NCBI RefSeq assembly: GCF_008831235.1
Contig: NZ_WBKF01000001.1
Location: forward strand, 1,236,529 to 1,300,528
Reading direction: 5' to 3'
Length of the DNA: 64,000 bases
DNA from: Pseudoclavibacter sp. CFCC 11306
GTDB taxonomy: Bacteria; Actinomycetota; Actinomycetes; Actinomycetales; Microbacteriaceae
The notes under the pieces were generated by a model. It was not told the DNA's origin and made no database searches. It saw nothing but the letters and a program-made list of their open reading frames with translations. Of this stretch, positions 48,375 through 58,179 are shown piece by piece. Positions within the stretch are counted from its first letter, which is position 1. Each line of letters begins with the position of its first letter. The translations under genes and the position numbers were made by a program.

Positions 48375-48725
48375 TCAGTGCCAGAGCGTCGCGACCGCGA
48401 CGTTGACGAGCGCGAGCCCGCCGACGGCATGCGCCAGGCCGACCGGCACGGTCTCACCGCGCACTGCCTTGCCGCGGCCCACGAACGCCGCAGCGGCGAT
48501 CACGATCGCGAGCACCAGCTTCACGCCGATCTTGATGTAGTTGATCGTGTGCCCGTCCATTTCGGCGAGGCCGACCAGAGCGATGCCGCTGACCAGCTGC
48601 ACGAGTGCGCCGATGAGCTGCCACTGCGTCACCGTCGGGGTCTTGAACGTCGCCAGCCACCCGCCGACGAGTGCCGCCGCGCCGAGAATGTGCAGAAAGA
48701 CCAGGATGGAAGTGACGATGCTCAT
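48375..48725 (-). CDS. Small four-helix membrane protein
   Basis: The protein has 116 residues from ATG at 48,725 with TATCGT six bases upstream (leaderless). Four hydrophobic helices cover most of the length (about 2-22, 32-52, 63-82, 92-114). Such proteins are common in Micrococcales and unannotated. It has no charged catalytic residues in the helices other than a Lys and His at loops. Function unknown. Confidence 0.78.
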   Translation of the reverse strand: MSIVTSILVFLHILGAAALVGGWLATFKTPTVTQWQLIGALVQLVSGIALVGLAEMDGHTINYIKIGVKLVLAIVIAAAAFVGRGKAVRGETVPVGLAHAVGGLALVNVAVATLWH

Positions 48726-48828
48726 ACGTCCACGATATCCACGGTCGAGCCACAGCGCCCGCGAGCACCGCCTTGCCTGACCTACAGCCGATGTTTGCGC
48801 AGCCGGAGGCGCCGGCGCAGCACGCCCT

Positions 48829-49494
48829 TCACGGCGCGAACGACGGACACAGCTGCGCGAGCGGACAGCTGGCGCACTCCGGCTTGCGCGCATGGCAGAT
48901 GCGTCGCCCATGCCAGATGAGCTGGTGTGAGAGCTGAGTCCAGTCTTTCTTCGGGAACAGCTCCGCGATCTCGAACTCCACCTTGACGGGGTCTTTCTGC
49001 TTCGTCCAGCCGAAGCGCCGCACCAGCCGCCCGAAGTGGGTGTCCACAGTCAGCCCCGGCACTCCGAACGCATTGCCCAACACCACGTTGGCCGTCTTGC
49101 GCCCGACCCCGGGCAGCGTGACCAGCTCGTTCAGCCGATGCGGGATCTCCCCATGAAAATTCTCGACGACGCCCTGTGCCATGCCGATGAGGTTGCGCGA
49201 CTTCGCCCGGAAGAACCCGGTCGAGCGAATGATCGATTCGAGCTCGATCGGGTCGGCCTCGGCGAGCGCCTGCGGCGACGGATACCGGGCGAACAGGGCC
49301 GGGGTGACCATGTTCACCCTGGCGTCGGTGCACTGCGCCGAGAGAATCGTCGCCGCCGTCAGCTCGTACGGCGAGCGAAAGTCGAGCTCGCAGTGAGCCT
49401 CGGGATAGGTCTCAGCGAGGATGCGCCCCATCTTTCGCGCACGGCGAGTGCGCGCGAGCGGCGTCTCGCGTTCGACGTCGGCCCAAGTGGTCAT
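48829..49494 (-). CDS. nth: Endonuclease III (DNA glycosylase/AP lyase)
   Basis: The protein has 221 residues. The helix-hairpin-helix [12 protein letters not shown], with the catalytic Lys, and the catalytic Asp in VDTHFGRL are present. The [4Fe-4S] ligands [17 protein letters not shown] follow the C-X6-C-X2-C-X5-C pattern. It removes oxidised pyrimidines from DNA and nicks the strand. Confidence 0.97.
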   Translation of the reverse strand: MTTWADVERETPLARTRRARKMGRILAETYPEAHCELDFRSPYELTAATILSAQCTDARVNMVTPALFARYPSPQALAEADPIELESIIRSTGFFRAKSRNLIGMAQGVVENFHGEIPHRLNELVTLPGVGRKTANVVLGNAFGVPGLTVDTHFGRLVRRFGWTKQKDPVKVEFEIAELFPKKDWTQLSHQLIWHGRRICHARKPECASCPLAQLCPSFAP

Positions 49495-49512
49495 GCGGAT
49501 GCCCGGGTCGGG

Positions 49513-50802
49513 TCAGTCGTGCAGCATGCTGTGACGTTCGATGATCGCGTCACGAGCAGCGCCTGTGCCGATCACCGAGATGCGTGCGCCGGAGAGCTCT
49601 TCGAGATGCTCGACGTAGGCTTTGGCATTCGCTGGCAGATCGTCGAACTCGCGCGCGGTGGAGATGTCTTCGCTCCAGCCTGGGAAGTACTCGTAGATCG
49701 GCTTGGCGTGGTGGAAGTCGCTCTGGTTGACGGGCATCTCGTCGAAGCGCGTGCCGTCGACGTCGTAGGCCACGGCCACGGGGATCTTCTCGATGCCGGT
49801 GAGCACGTCGAGCTTGGTGAGCACGAAGTCGGTGACCCCGTTGACTCGCGCGGCATAGCGCGACACCAGCGAGTCATACCAGCCGGTGCGGCGCGGGCGC
49901 CCGGTGGTGACGCCGAACTCGAAGCCGGTCTTGCGCAGGTAGTCACCGCTCTCGTCGAAGAGCTCGGTCGGGAACGGCCCGGCTCCGACTCGTGTGACAT
50001 AGGCCTTGGCCACGGCGATCACGCGGTCGATGCGGTTGGGGGCGACGCCTGAACCGGTCGCTGCACCGCCCGAGGTGGGATTCGACGAGGTGACGAAGGG
50101 GTAGGTGCCGTGGTCGACGTCGAGCATGGTCGCCTGGCCGCCCTCGAAGAGCAGCGTCTTCCCGGCGTCGAGTGCCTGGTTCAGCTCGAGCGAGGTGTCA
50201 TGCACCATCGGGCGCAGTCGGTCGGCATAGCCGAGCAGCTCGTCGACGATCTCTTCGGCGTCGATGGCACGACGATTGTAGAGCTTGACCAGCAGCTGGT
50301 TCTTCTGTTCGAGCGCACCCTCTACCTTCTGCCGAAGGATGTTCTCGTCGAAGAGATCCTGCACGCGCACGCCGACGCGGTTGATCTTGTCGGCGTATGC
50401 GGGGCCGATGCCGCGCCCGGTGGTGCCGATCTGGCGTTTGCCGAGGAAGCGCTCGCTCACACGGTCGAGCACACGGTGATACTGCGTGATGACATGCGCA
50501 TTCGCGCTCACCCGAAGCTTCGAGGTGTCGACGCCGCGGGCCTCGATCGCATCGAGCTCTTGGAAGAGCACTTCGATGTCGACCACCACGCCGTTGGCGA
50601 TGACCGGCACGACCCCGGGGCTGAGAATGCCCGAGGGCAGCAGGTGCAGGGCGTACTTCTCGTCGCCGATGACCACGGTGTGGCCGGCGTTGTTGCCGCC
50701 GTTGTACTTGACGACATAGTCGACGCTGGAACCGAGCAGGTCAGTGGCCTTGCCCTTTCCTTCGTCGCCCCATTGAGCTCCGACCAGAACGATGGCAGGC
50801 AT
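49513..50802 (-). CDS. purA: Adenylosuccinate synthetase
   Basis: The protein has 429 residues. Key motifs are [16 protein letters not shown] with the phosphate loop and catalytic Asp, [26 protein letters not shown], and [12 protein letters not shown]. It converts IMP and aspartate to adenylosuccinate using GTP. It stands alone at this site, separate from the main pur cluster. AGAGGTG precedes the ATG. Confidence 0.98.
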   Translation of the reverse strand: MPAIVLVGAQWGDEGKGKATDLLGSSVDYVVKYNGGNNAGHTVVIGDEKYALHLLPSGILSPGVVPVIANGVVVDIEVLFQELDAIEARGVDTSKLRVSANAHVITQYHRVLDRVSERFLGKRQIGTTGRGIGPAYADKINRVGVRVQDLFDENILRQKVEGALEQKNQLLVKLYNRRAIDAEEIVDELLGYADRLRPMVHDTSLELNQALDAGKTLLFEGGQATMLDVDHGTYPFVTSSNPTSGGAATGSGVAPNRIDRVIAVAKAYVTRVGAGPFPTELFDESGDYLRKTGFEFGVTTGRPRRTGWYDSLVSRYAARVNGVTDFVLTKLDVLTGIEKIPVAVAYDVDGTRFDEMPVNQSDFHHAKPIYEYFPGWSEDISTAREFDDLPANAKAYVEHLEELSGARISVIGTGAARDAIIERHSMLHD

Positions 50803-50904
50803 TCGGCACCTCTCACTTGTTCGCTGTTGTGCGCCGTCGGCCCGGGAACATGGCGTTCGCCAGCAGGCACGACATTCCCAGTGTAGTGCACGGGTCTGAC
50901 TGCG

Positions 50905-52602
50905 TCAGTAGCTCCGTGAGCCCGACCCCGAAGACCGTGAGACCTGCTCGCCGATCGCCCGGCCGTAGTCCTGAAGCACGCTGTCGAGACGGCCTTCATC
51001 CTGCAGCCGCATGAACCTGCCGGAGATGTTGCTGGTGACGTCTGCCATGGTCGACAAGGGGCTGAAGTACCAGCCGCCCTGCTCTTTGACCGCGATGAAC
51101 GAGAACTGGTCGATGCCCAGCTCGCCGGCCTGCGGAGGCTCCGCGAAGTCGACCGTGACCGGCCGGCCCTGCACGGTCATAGTCACCTTGAGCTGACGGA
51201 TCTCCAGACGGACGTACTGGCCCGACATCGGAAAGTCCAAGACATAGCCGTCGGGCATCACGCGCGCCTGGTCTCCGCTGACCGTGCTCGACCCATGCGT
51301 CTGCCCCAACCGCACTTGGGGGTTCGAGCTCGGCCGTCCGAATCGTTCTGCGAACGGCTGGCCGTACAGGCTGAACGCTCGTCGCTCAGCAGTCGGCAGG
51401 CTCTTGGCCACGTCGTCGTAGCGGCCGCTCTGCATCGCGTCGACCACAGCCTTGGTCGTCGTCGAGAGCGCTTCTTCGGGGCTGGACGCGCCAGGGGCCT
51501 CGGCCGCTGAGAGCACCCTCCCGCGCTGCACCTGAGCGCTGGGATGCTGCTCGTTGTACGATCCGAGCGCTGCTTCGCCTGCGCTGAGCAGCGGGCTGAA
51601 GTACCATTTCCCAGACTCTTTGACGGTGACCATCGACAGCGGCAGAGTGCTGTGCTCGTCTGGTTTCGCCAGATCGATCGTCTGCGGCAGGTCGATCTGC
51701 CGCTGCATCTGCTCTGGTGTGGTCAGTCTTCCAGGCCTGCCCTGCATGGCGGCCATGCCGTTGCTGAGATCGGCCAGTCGCTGGGCCAGTGCGTCTTCGT
51801 CGGTGGTCGAGACTGTGAGCGTGCCTGAAACGAACGTCACTTTGGACACTTCGTCGTCTGCGATCGACTCCTGACGAGTCGAGACGTCTTTCTGCTCGAC
51901 ATCGATCAGCTGCACCACCTGCTGCAGGCTCTGGAGCACGTCTGTCGCCTCTGCGCCCAGACCGGAGTCGCTGGCATGGGTTGCGGACTGCTGCACCAGC
52001 GGGGTGAGCACCGCGGCCTCGGATGGCGCCACCGATTCCAGCAGCTTCACCGGGTTCTTCGCGGAGAGCCCGTCGATCAGACTCACCGCGGCGGCTTCCG
52101 GAGACGAGTGGCCGCCTCCCACGATCGAGCGAACCGCCCACCAGGCTCCCCCGCCGATCGCCAGTGCGATGACGACCACGATCGCCGCGATCCAGATCCA
52201 GCGACGCCCCTTCTTCGTGGCCGTAGGCGGCTCGTCTGCTCCTGGCCGCTCTGGTGCCGTCGGCTGTGACGAGGACCACTCGGGCTGCGCTGGCTGCAGT
52301 GCGGATCCGACTGGTGGGGTGTTGTGCGGCAGACGTGGCGGAGGCCCGCCTTCACCGGTGGCCGGTTTGGTCGCCAGATCTGCAGCCTGCCGGTCAGATG
52401 CCTCGGTCGAGCGAAGTCGAGCGACCTCTGCTCTGGCCCGCTGGTCGCCTTCGCTGCCCAGCCAGTCGAGAAGTCCGGGATAGACGTTCGGGTGACGAGC
52501 GATCAGCGACCCCAGGCCAGGTTCTGCCACGGCGATCTCGGCGAGTCTGGCAGCGCTGGTGGCAGGATCGCGCACCTCGTGTTCGAGTGCGGGATTCGTC
52601 AT
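50905..52602 (-). CDS. Large membrane-anchored protein with an N-terminal repeat domain
   Basis: The protein has 565 residues. Residues 3-62 resemble the variant leucine-rich repeat used at the N terminus of many actinobacterial proteins (EVRDPATSAARLAEIAVAEPGLGSLIARHP). A Pro/Gln-rich linker precedes one membrane helix (about 133-155). The extracytoplasmic part has two related domains (about 165-365 and 375-545). Each has a SPEEA/SPEAAAVSLIDGLSA opening and a GxWYFSPL motif, so it is probably an internal duplication. AAGGGAAC precedes the ATG. Function unknown. Confidence 0.78.
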   Translation of the reverse strand: MTNPALEHEVRDPATSAARLAEIAVAEPGLGSLIARHPNVYPGLLDWLGSEGDQRARAEVARLRSTEASDRQAADLATKPATGEGGPPPRLPHNTPPVGSALQPAQPEWSSSQPTAPERPGADEPPTATKKGRRWIWIAAIVVVIALAIGGGAWWAVRSIVGGGHSSPEAAAVSLIDGLSAKNPVKLLESVAPSEAAVLTPLVQQSATHASDSGLGAEATDVLQSLQQVVQLIDVEQKDVSTRQESIADDEVSKVTFVSGTLTVSTTDEDALAQRLADLSNGMAAMQGRPGRLTTPEQMQRQIDLPQTIDLAKPDEHSTLPLSMVTVKESGKWYFSPLLSAGEAALGSYNEQHPSAQVQRGRVLSAAEAPGASSPEEALSTTTKAVVDAMQSGRYDDVAKSLPTAERRAFSLYGQPFAERFGRPSSNPQVRLGQTHGSSTVSGDQARVMPDGYVLDFPMSGQYVRLEIRQLKVTMTVQGRPVTVDFAEPPQAGELGIDQFSFIAVKEQGGWYFSPLSTMADVTSNISGRFMRLQDEGRLDSVLQDYGRAIGEQVSRSSGSGSRSY

Positions 52603-52689
52603 CGGGGTTCCCTTCGGCAGAGCGGAGCAGACCTGTTCGACCTGCCTCCACCCTACCGAATGTGTTTCGCCCGACCGGAGGTCACGCGA

Positions 52690-54501
52690 TCAGTGATCGG
52701 CAGCCTCTTCGAGCTGCTGCTGCAGATCGCCCAGACGCTCGCGCAGTGCCACGGGCACGCGGGAGCCGAAGATCTTGAAGTAGCTCTCGACGTCGTCGGT
52801 CTCGTGCAGCCAGGCCTTCGGATCGAGTGCGAAGAGCGCCTGCCAGTCTTCATCGGTGACGTCGGTGCCCTCCAGCGCGAACTCCTGCTGCCGGGGAATG
52901 ACGCCGAGGACGTTGCTCTCGCCCTCGGCGTCACCGTCGAGGCGCTGAGCGATCCAGTCGATAACGCGCGAGTTGTCGCCGAAGCCCGGCCAGAGGAACG
53001 ATCCGTCAGCGCTGCGACGGAACCAGTTGACGCCGAAGATGCGCGGAGCACCCTCACCGAGCGCCTCGCCGATCTCGAGCCAGTGCCCCCAGTAGTCGGC
53101 CATGTTGTAGCCGCAGAACGGCAGCATCGCGAAGGGGTCTCGGCGCAGCTGCCCCACGGTGCCCTCAGCGGCGGCGGTCTGCTCGCTGGCCATGGTCGCC
53201 CCGATGTAGACGCCGTCACGCCACGAGTTCGACTCGACCACGAGCGGGGTGTTGGTGCGGCGGCGACCACCGAAGAGAATCGCGTCGACCGGCACGCCTT
53301 CCGGGGCATCCCAGTCATCAGCGAGCGACGGCGCCTGGTCGGCGCGCACCGTGAAGCGGGAGTTCGGGTGCGCGGCAGTCGTCTCGCTGGCCGGAGTCCA
53401 CTCGCGACCGCGCCAGTCGGTGAGGTGCTCGGGCACCTCTTCGGTGAGTCCCTCCCACCACACGTCGCCGTCGTCTGTCAGTGCGACGTTGGTGAAGATG
53501 ACATTCTCGCTGAGCGCTTCGATCGCATTCGGATTCGTCGTGACGCCAGTGCCCGGAGCGACGCCGAAAAACCCGTTCTCAGGGTTGATCGCGTACAGGC
53601 GGCCGTCTGCCTTGGGGCGCATCCAGACGATGTCGTCGCCGAGCGTCTCGACCTTCCAGCCGGGCAGCGTCGGGCGCATCATCGCGAAGTTCGTCTTGCC
53701 GCAGGCCGACGGGAACGCCGCGGTGATGTGGTAGCTCCGGCCTGCCGGGCTGGTGGCGCGAATCAGCAGCATGTGCTCGGCGAGCCAGCCCTGATCGCGC
53801 CCCATCGCCGAGGCGATGCGCAGCGCGTAGCACTTCTTGCCGAGCAGGGCGTTGCCGCCGTAGCCCGAGCCGAACGACCAGATCTCGCGGGTCTCGGGAA
53901 ACTGGACGATGTACTTCTTCTTGCTGCACGGCCACGGCACGTCGGCGATCTCGTTGCCCGCCTCGTCGCGCAGCGGGTGACCGACCGAGTGCACAGCCGG
54001 CACCCACTCGGCGCCGGCGTTGATCTGCTCGGCGACCTTGTCGTTGTCGACGCGAGTCATCAGGTGCATGCTCACCACGACGTAGGGAGAGTCGGTGAGC
54101 TGGATGCCGACCTTCGAGATGTCGCCGCCGAAAGGGCCCATCGAGAAGGGGATGACGTACATGGTGCGACCGCGCATGGCGCCGGTGAACGCCTCTTTGA
54201 GCTCTGCGCGCATCTCGTCGGGGTCACGCCAGTTGTTGGTCGGCCCGGCGTCTGCCTCGCTCTTCGAGCAGATGAAGGTGCGGTCTTCGACGCGCGCCAC
54301 GTCGGTGGGGTCGGTGCGAGCGAGAAAGCTGTTCGGACGCTTCTCGGGGTTCAGCCGAATGAAGGTGCCGTCGTCGACGAGCTGCTGGGTGAGGCGATCC
54401 CATTCCTCCTGCGAGCCGTCAGCCCACTCAATGCGATCAGGCTGCAGAATCTCTGCGAACTGATCGACCCACTGGCGTACGGACTCATTGTGCTGAACCA
54501 T
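52690..54501 (-). CDS. pckG: Phosphoenolpyruvate carboxykinase (GTP)
   Basis: The protein has 603 residues. GTP-type motifs are PSACGKTNFAMM (phosphate loop with the catalytic Cys), the metal ligands around GSGYGGNALLGKK, and DPEAPVGVP-like FGGRRRTNTPLV. It interconverts oxaloacetate and PEP for gluconeogenesis. The GTP-dependent form is the rule in actinobacteria. A promoter is visible upstream. Confidence 0.97.
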   Translation of the reverse strand: MVQHNESVRQWVDQFAEILQPDRIEWADGSQEEWDRLTQQLVDDGTFIRLNPEKRPNSFLARTDPTDVARVEDRTFICSKSEADAGPTNNWRDPDEMRAELKEAFTGAMRGRTMYVIPFSMGPFGGDISKVGIQLTDSPYVVVSMHLMTRVDNDKVAEQINAGAEWVPAVHSVGHPLRDEAGNEIADVPWPCSKKKYIVQFPETREIWSFGSGYGGNALLGKKCYALRIASAMGRDQGWLAEHMLLIRATSPAGRSYHITAAFPSACGKTNFAMMRPTLPGWKVETLGDDIVWMRPKADGRLYAINPENGFFGVAPGTGVTTNPNAIEALSENVIFTNVALTDDGDVWWEGLTEEVPEHLTDWRGREWTPASETTAAHPNSRFTVRADQAPSLADDWDAPEGVPVDAILFGGRRRTNTPLVVESNSWRDGVYIGATMASEQTAAAEGTVGQLRRDPFAMLPFCGYNMADYWGHWLEIGEALGEGAPRIFGVNWFRRSADGSFLWPGFGDNSRVIDWIAQRLDGDAEGESNVLGVIPRQQEFALEGTDVTDEDWQALFALDPKAWLHETDDVESYFKIFGSRVPVALRERLGDLQQQLEEAADH

Positions 54502-54569
54502 GGAATTCGACTCTCTTCATTGATAGCTGAGGTGTTTCAGGGGGACGCCGTTGGCCCTGCAAGACCTAC

Positions 54570-54597
54570 ACTATACCGGCAATATATTTTGTGCGAA
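54570..54597 (-). promoter_or_regulatory. Probable pckG promoter
   Basis: On the minus strand TTCGCA (54,597-54,592) and TATAGT (54,575-54,570) are separated by 16 bases in an AT-rich patch. It predicts a pckG leader of about 60 bases. Confidence 0.55.
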
Positions 54598-54688
54598 CCG
54601 GTGGCCGACCGGGCGTCCGCTCCACGTCGGAGACCAGACACACACCGTGAGACGAGGGGCGCACGCCGCGCACGGCATCCGCGTCATC

Positions 54689-55399
54689 TCAGTGCGCCGA
54701 AGCGGCCGTTCCAGGGATCACGGCGTGCTCCCGCACCCAGTCATGCATGATCACCGCAGCCGCCGCCGACGCGTTGATCGACCGGGTCGACCCGAACTGC
54801 GTGATCTCGACGATCTCGTCCGACGCCTCGATCGCAGCCTCGCTGAGCCCGGGGCCCTCCTGCCCGAACAGGAACACACATCGCTCAGGCAGGTGCAGCC
54901 CCTCGACCGGCACCGACCCCGGCACATTGTCGACGCCGATGATCGGCAGCTCTAAGCGATGCGCCCAGTCGACGAACTCCTCGATCGTCGCGTGGTGGTC
55001 GACGTGCTGGTAGCGATCGGTGACCATCGCACCGCGCTTGTTCCAGCGTCGGTTGCCGATGATGTGCACGCGCTCGGCCAGAAACGCGTTGGCGCTGCGC
55101 ACGATCGAGCCGATGTTCATGTCGTGCTGCCAGTTCTCGATCGCCACATGGAACGGATGCCGCTGCTGATCGAGATCGGCGACGATGGCCGCCATATTCC
55201 AGTACCGGTAGCGGTCGATCACGTTGCGAGAGTCGCCGTGCTCGAGCAGCTCAGGGTCGTAGCACGGGTCGTCAGGCCAGCTGGCCTGACCGCCGGGCCA
55301 CGGGCCGACGCCGTGCGTGGTGCGTTCCGGGGATGCCGTGCTCGGCTCAGACTGCTGCGCGTCAGGTCGGCTGTCGGTTGCGTTGCTCTGCTCGTTCAC
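54689..55399 (-). CDS. SpoU/TrmH-family RNA methyltransferase
   Basis: The protein has 236 residues from a GTG with TACACT six bases upstream (leaderless). After a disordered N-terminal 60 residues comes the SPOUT fold: NIGSIVRSANAF, FLFGQEGPGLSEAAIEASD and RSINASAAAAVIMHDW near the end. It methylates a ribose 2'-hydroxyl in tRNA or rRNA; the target base cannot be assigned from sequence. Confidence 0.92.
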   Translation of the reverse strand: MNEQSNATDSRPDAQQSEPSTASPERTTHGVGPWPGGQASWPDDPCYDPELLEHGDSRNVIDRYRYWNMAAIVADLDQQRHPFHVAIENWQHDMNIGSIVRSANAFLAERVHIIGNRRWNKRGAMVTDRYQHVDHHATIEEFVDWAHRLELPIIGVDNVPGSVPVEGLHLPERCVFLFGQEGPGLSEAAIEASDEIVEITQFGSTRSINASAAAAVIMHDWVREHAVIPGTAASAH

Positions 55400-55424
55400 C
55401 CGACGAGTGTAGCGCCGCAGGCCG

Positions 55425-56234
55425 TCAGATCAGGTCTGACACCGAGTCGAGCACTTCGTCAGGACGGAACGGGTAGCGCTCGACCTCGGCACGGTCTGAG
55501 ATGCCGGTGAGCACGAGCACAGTGTGCAGACCGGCCTCGATGCCGGCGACCACGTCGGTGTCCATGCGATCGCCGATCATCCCGGTGGTCTGTGAGTGGG
55601 CGCCGATGCGCGTCATCGCCGAGCGGAACATCATCGGGTTCGGCTTGCCCACGATATACGGCTCGTGACCGCCCGTGGCCTTCGAGATCAGTGCGGCGAT
55701 CGCTCCGGTGGCGGGCAGCGGCCCTTCAGGGCCGGGCCCGGTCGGATCGGGGTTCGTGCTGATGAAGCGAGCGCCGCCGAGAATCAGCCTGATCGCCTTG
55801 GCGATCGCCTCGAACGAATAGGTGCGGGTCTCGCCCACGACCACGTAGTCGGGGTCACGATCGGTCATGACGAAGCCGGCCTCGTAGAGCGCCGTGGTCA
55901 GCCCCGCTTCGCCGACCACATAGGCGCTGCCGCCGGGCATCTGGGACTTCAGAAAGTGCGCGGTGGCGAGCGCCGAGGTCCAGATCTCGTTTTCGGCGAC
56001 GTCGATGCCTATCGAGTGCAGCCGTGCGCTCAGGTCGCGCGGCGTGTAGATCGAATTGTTGGTGAGCACCAAGAAGCGTCGACCGGCCGCTCGCCAGCTG
56101 CGGATCAGCTCACCCGCGCCAGGAAGGGCGCGCCCCTCCTTGACCAGCACGCCGTCCATGTCGGTCAGCCACGAGACGATGCGCGAGCGCCGTTCCGGCT
56201 CGACGGGTGACTCGGGCTGCAGGTCTTCGCTCAT
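55425..56234 (-). CDS. HAD-IIA family phosphatase (NagD/AraL-like)
   Basis: The protein has 269 residues. HAD motifs are LTDMDGVLVKEG (nucleophile Asp), LVLTNNS, and GDRMDTDVVAGIEAGLHTVLVLTG. The cap region of the NagD type occupies about 80-185. These enzymes hydrolyse small phosphates such as sugar, nucleotide or phosphoglycolate species. The substrate cannot be chosen here. Confidence 0.92.
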   Translation of the reverse strand: MSEDLQPESPVEPERRSRIVSWLTDMDGVLVKEGRALPGAGELIRSWRAAGRRFLVLTNNSIYTPRDLSARLHSIGIDVAENEIWTSALATAHFLKSQMPGGSAYVVGEAGLTTALYEAGFVMTDRDPDYVVVGETRTYSFEAIAKAIRLILGGARFISTNPDPTGPGPEGPLPATGAIAALISKATGGHEPYIVGKPNPMMFRSAMTRIGAHSQTTGMIGDRMDTDVVAGIEAGLHTVLVLTGISDRAEVERYPFRPDEVLDSVSDLI

Positions 56235-56360
56235 GACTCCAGAATGCCACAGACGTGCGAGAGTGACGGGCGCGTTCAGCGTCTGTTCAGCTCGCGGTGC
56301 GCAGGCCTCAGTTCAGACGCCGGATCCGGCGATGCAGTAGGACAGCGCCAGACCATGAGC

Positions 56361-56924
56361 TCAGACGTCGAGCTCGTCGACGCTGATCGCAGCCAGATAC
56401 GGGATGCCCTCGGCCTCGATGGCCTCTTTCGCACCGGTATGGCGGTCGACGACGACGGCCACCGCGGCGATCTCTGCGCCGACCTTCTTCAGGGCCTCGA
56501 TTGCCTTCAGCGGCGACCCTCCGGTGGTCGAGGTGTCTTCGACCACGATCACGCGCTTGCCCGTGAGATCAGGACCCTCGACCTGACGGCCCCGGCCGTG
56601 GTCTTTGGGCTCTTTGCGCACGACGAAGGCGTGATAGTGCTGCCCCGCCGCGACGCCCTGATGCAGAATCGAGGTGGCGATGGGGTCTGCCCCGAGGGTC
56701 AGCCCGCCCACCGCATAGATGTCTGGCACGTCTTTGATCAGATCGACCATGACCTGGCCGATCAGCGGTGACACTCGGTAGTCGAGGCTCACCTTGCGCA
56801 TGTCGACGTAGTAGGTCGCATGCTTACCGCTGACCAGGGTGAAGTCACCGTGGAACACCGCGTCGGAGTTGATGTACGAGATGAGCTGACGGCGAACGTC
56901 GTCGATTGCGGGCGCAGAAGTCAT
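56361..56924 (-). CDS. pyrE: Orotate phosphoribosyltransferase
   Basis: The protein has 187 residues. PRPP-binding motif VIVVEDTSTTGGSPLKA and the N-terminal VSGKHATYYVDMRKVSLD region are typical. It makes OMP from orotate and PRPP in pyrimidine synthesis. TAGAAT six bases before the ATG marks a leaderless transcript. It is divergent from xthA. Confidence 0.96.
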   Translation of the reverse strand: MTSAPAIDDVRRQLISYINSDAVFHGDFTLVSGKHATYYVDMRKVSLDYRVSPLIGQVMVDLIKDVPDIYAVGGLTLGADPIATSILHQGVAAGQHYHAFVVRKEPKDHGRGRQVEGPDLTGKRVIVVEDTSTTGGSPLKAIEALKKVGAEIAAVAVVVDRHTGAKEAIEAEGIPYLAAISVDELDV

Positions 56925-57075
56925 GCCGCCATTCTACGTGTGCGCGGCGAGTGGCTCTGGCGCCGATGGCCGGCGGGGCGTGCACTCCCCCGGCGGCGCC
57001 CTGCACACCCGACCAGCGCGCGGCTCGCAGGCCCAGCGCGCCTCCGGCATCCCCCGACGTTGATAAAGTGACCCC

Positions 57076-57888
57076 GTGCGCATCGCAACTTGGAACGTGA
57101 ACTCGATCAGGGCCCGCATCGATCGGGTCGTCGAATGGCTCGACGAGAACGACGTCGACGTGCTCGCCATGCAGGAGATCAAGTGCAAGGAGTCGCAGTT
57201 CCCGTTCGGTCGCTTCGAGGAGCTCGGCTACGAGGTGCACATGCACGGCCTCAACCAGTGGAACGGCGTGGCGCTGGTCAGCCGCATTCCTGCCGAGGAC
57301 GTCGAGCGCGGCTTCTCCGGGCAGCCGGAGTTTCGCGATGTGGTCGAGGCGAGAGCAATCGGCGCGACCTTCGACGGCGTGCGCATCTGGAGCCTCTATG
57401 TGCCGAACGGCCGCGAGCTCGACGACCCGCACTACGCCTACAAGCTCGCCTGGCTGCGTCAGCTGCATGCGGATGCCGTGGGCTGGCTTGCCGACGACCC
57501 TGACGCCCGCATCGCGCTGGTCGGCGACTGGAACATCGCTCCGCACGACACTGATGTGTGGGACATGAAGGCGTTCGCGGGCAAGACGCACGTCTCACAG
57601 CCCGAGCGTGACGCTTTCGCGGCGTTCGAACGTGCGGGGTTCTCCGACGTCGTGCGCCCCTACGCCCCCGGGTACACGTACTGGGACTACAAGCAGCTGC
57701 GCTTCATCCGCGACGAAGGCATGCGCATCGACTTCGTGATGGGGTCGCCCGCGTTTGCCGCGAGTGTCGAGAACGCGTTCGTCGACCGCGGTGCACGCGA
57801 GGGTGTGCAGCCCAGCGACCATGTGCCCGTGGTCGTCGACATCGATGTGCCCGGCGCCTTCGACGACGACCGTCCGATGGCGTTCTGA
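57076..57888 (+). CDS. xthA: Exodeoxyribonuclease III / AP endonuclease
   Basis: The protein has 270 residues from a GTG; TAAAGT lies six bases upstream (leaderless). Exo III motifs: TWNVNSIRAR, MQEIKCKESQFPF, IWSLYVPNGRELDD, GDWNIAPHDTDV, and SDHVPVVVDID at the end with the catalytic His. It cleaves at abasic sites and removes 3' blocks in base excision repair. Confidence 0.96.
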   Translation: MRIATWNVNSIRARIDRVVEWLDENDVDVLAMQEIKCKESQFPFGRFEELGYEVHMHGLNQWNGVALVSRIPAEDVERGFSGQPEFRDVVEARAIGATFDGVRIWSLYVPNGRELDDPHYAYKLAWLRQLHADAVGWLADDPDARIALVGDWNIAPHDTDVWDMKAFAGKTHVSQPERDAFAAFERAGFSDVVRPYAPGYTYWDYKQLRFIRDEGMRIDFVMGSPAFAASVENAFVDRGAREGVQPSDHVPVVVDIDVPGAFDDDRPMAF

Positions 57889-57941
57889 GCGCTGCGCACT
57901 GACGGAGATTGCAGGCTGTCTACCGCGATTGCTCAGAATCG

Positions 57942-57986
57942 CCCGTATTCTGCCAATCCGTGGCGGCGAGGTGCAATCCCCGCAGG
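57942..57986. repeat. Left copy of a direct repeat flanking the AbiEi/DUF559-like gene
   Basis: The 35-base core (57,952-57,986, starting GCCAATCCGT and ending CCCCGCAGG) matches the right copy at 59,125-59,159 in 33 of 35 positions. The preceding ten bases are also similar apart from one insertion. No other repeat of this quality was noticed in the window. Confidence 0.8.
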
Positions 57987-58179
57987 CACGCTGGGTCAGC
58001 CGCGCGTGCTGGGCTGTGCGCGGAAGCCTGCCGGCGGGGTCGTCTCATAAAGCGCCCAGACGGAGTGCGAGATCCAGAGCACGTGACAGATTCTCCACAT
58101 TGGGCAGGCAGACCCGGAATTCTCCACAACGGCGAAACGCCCATATGGCGAGCTGCCATTTGCTGCGAGCATCAGAGCC

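Noticed and set aside
52324-54750. An 808-residue open frame antisense to pckG
   Set aside because: PckG is clearly the real gene; the opposite frame has no recognisable protein character.
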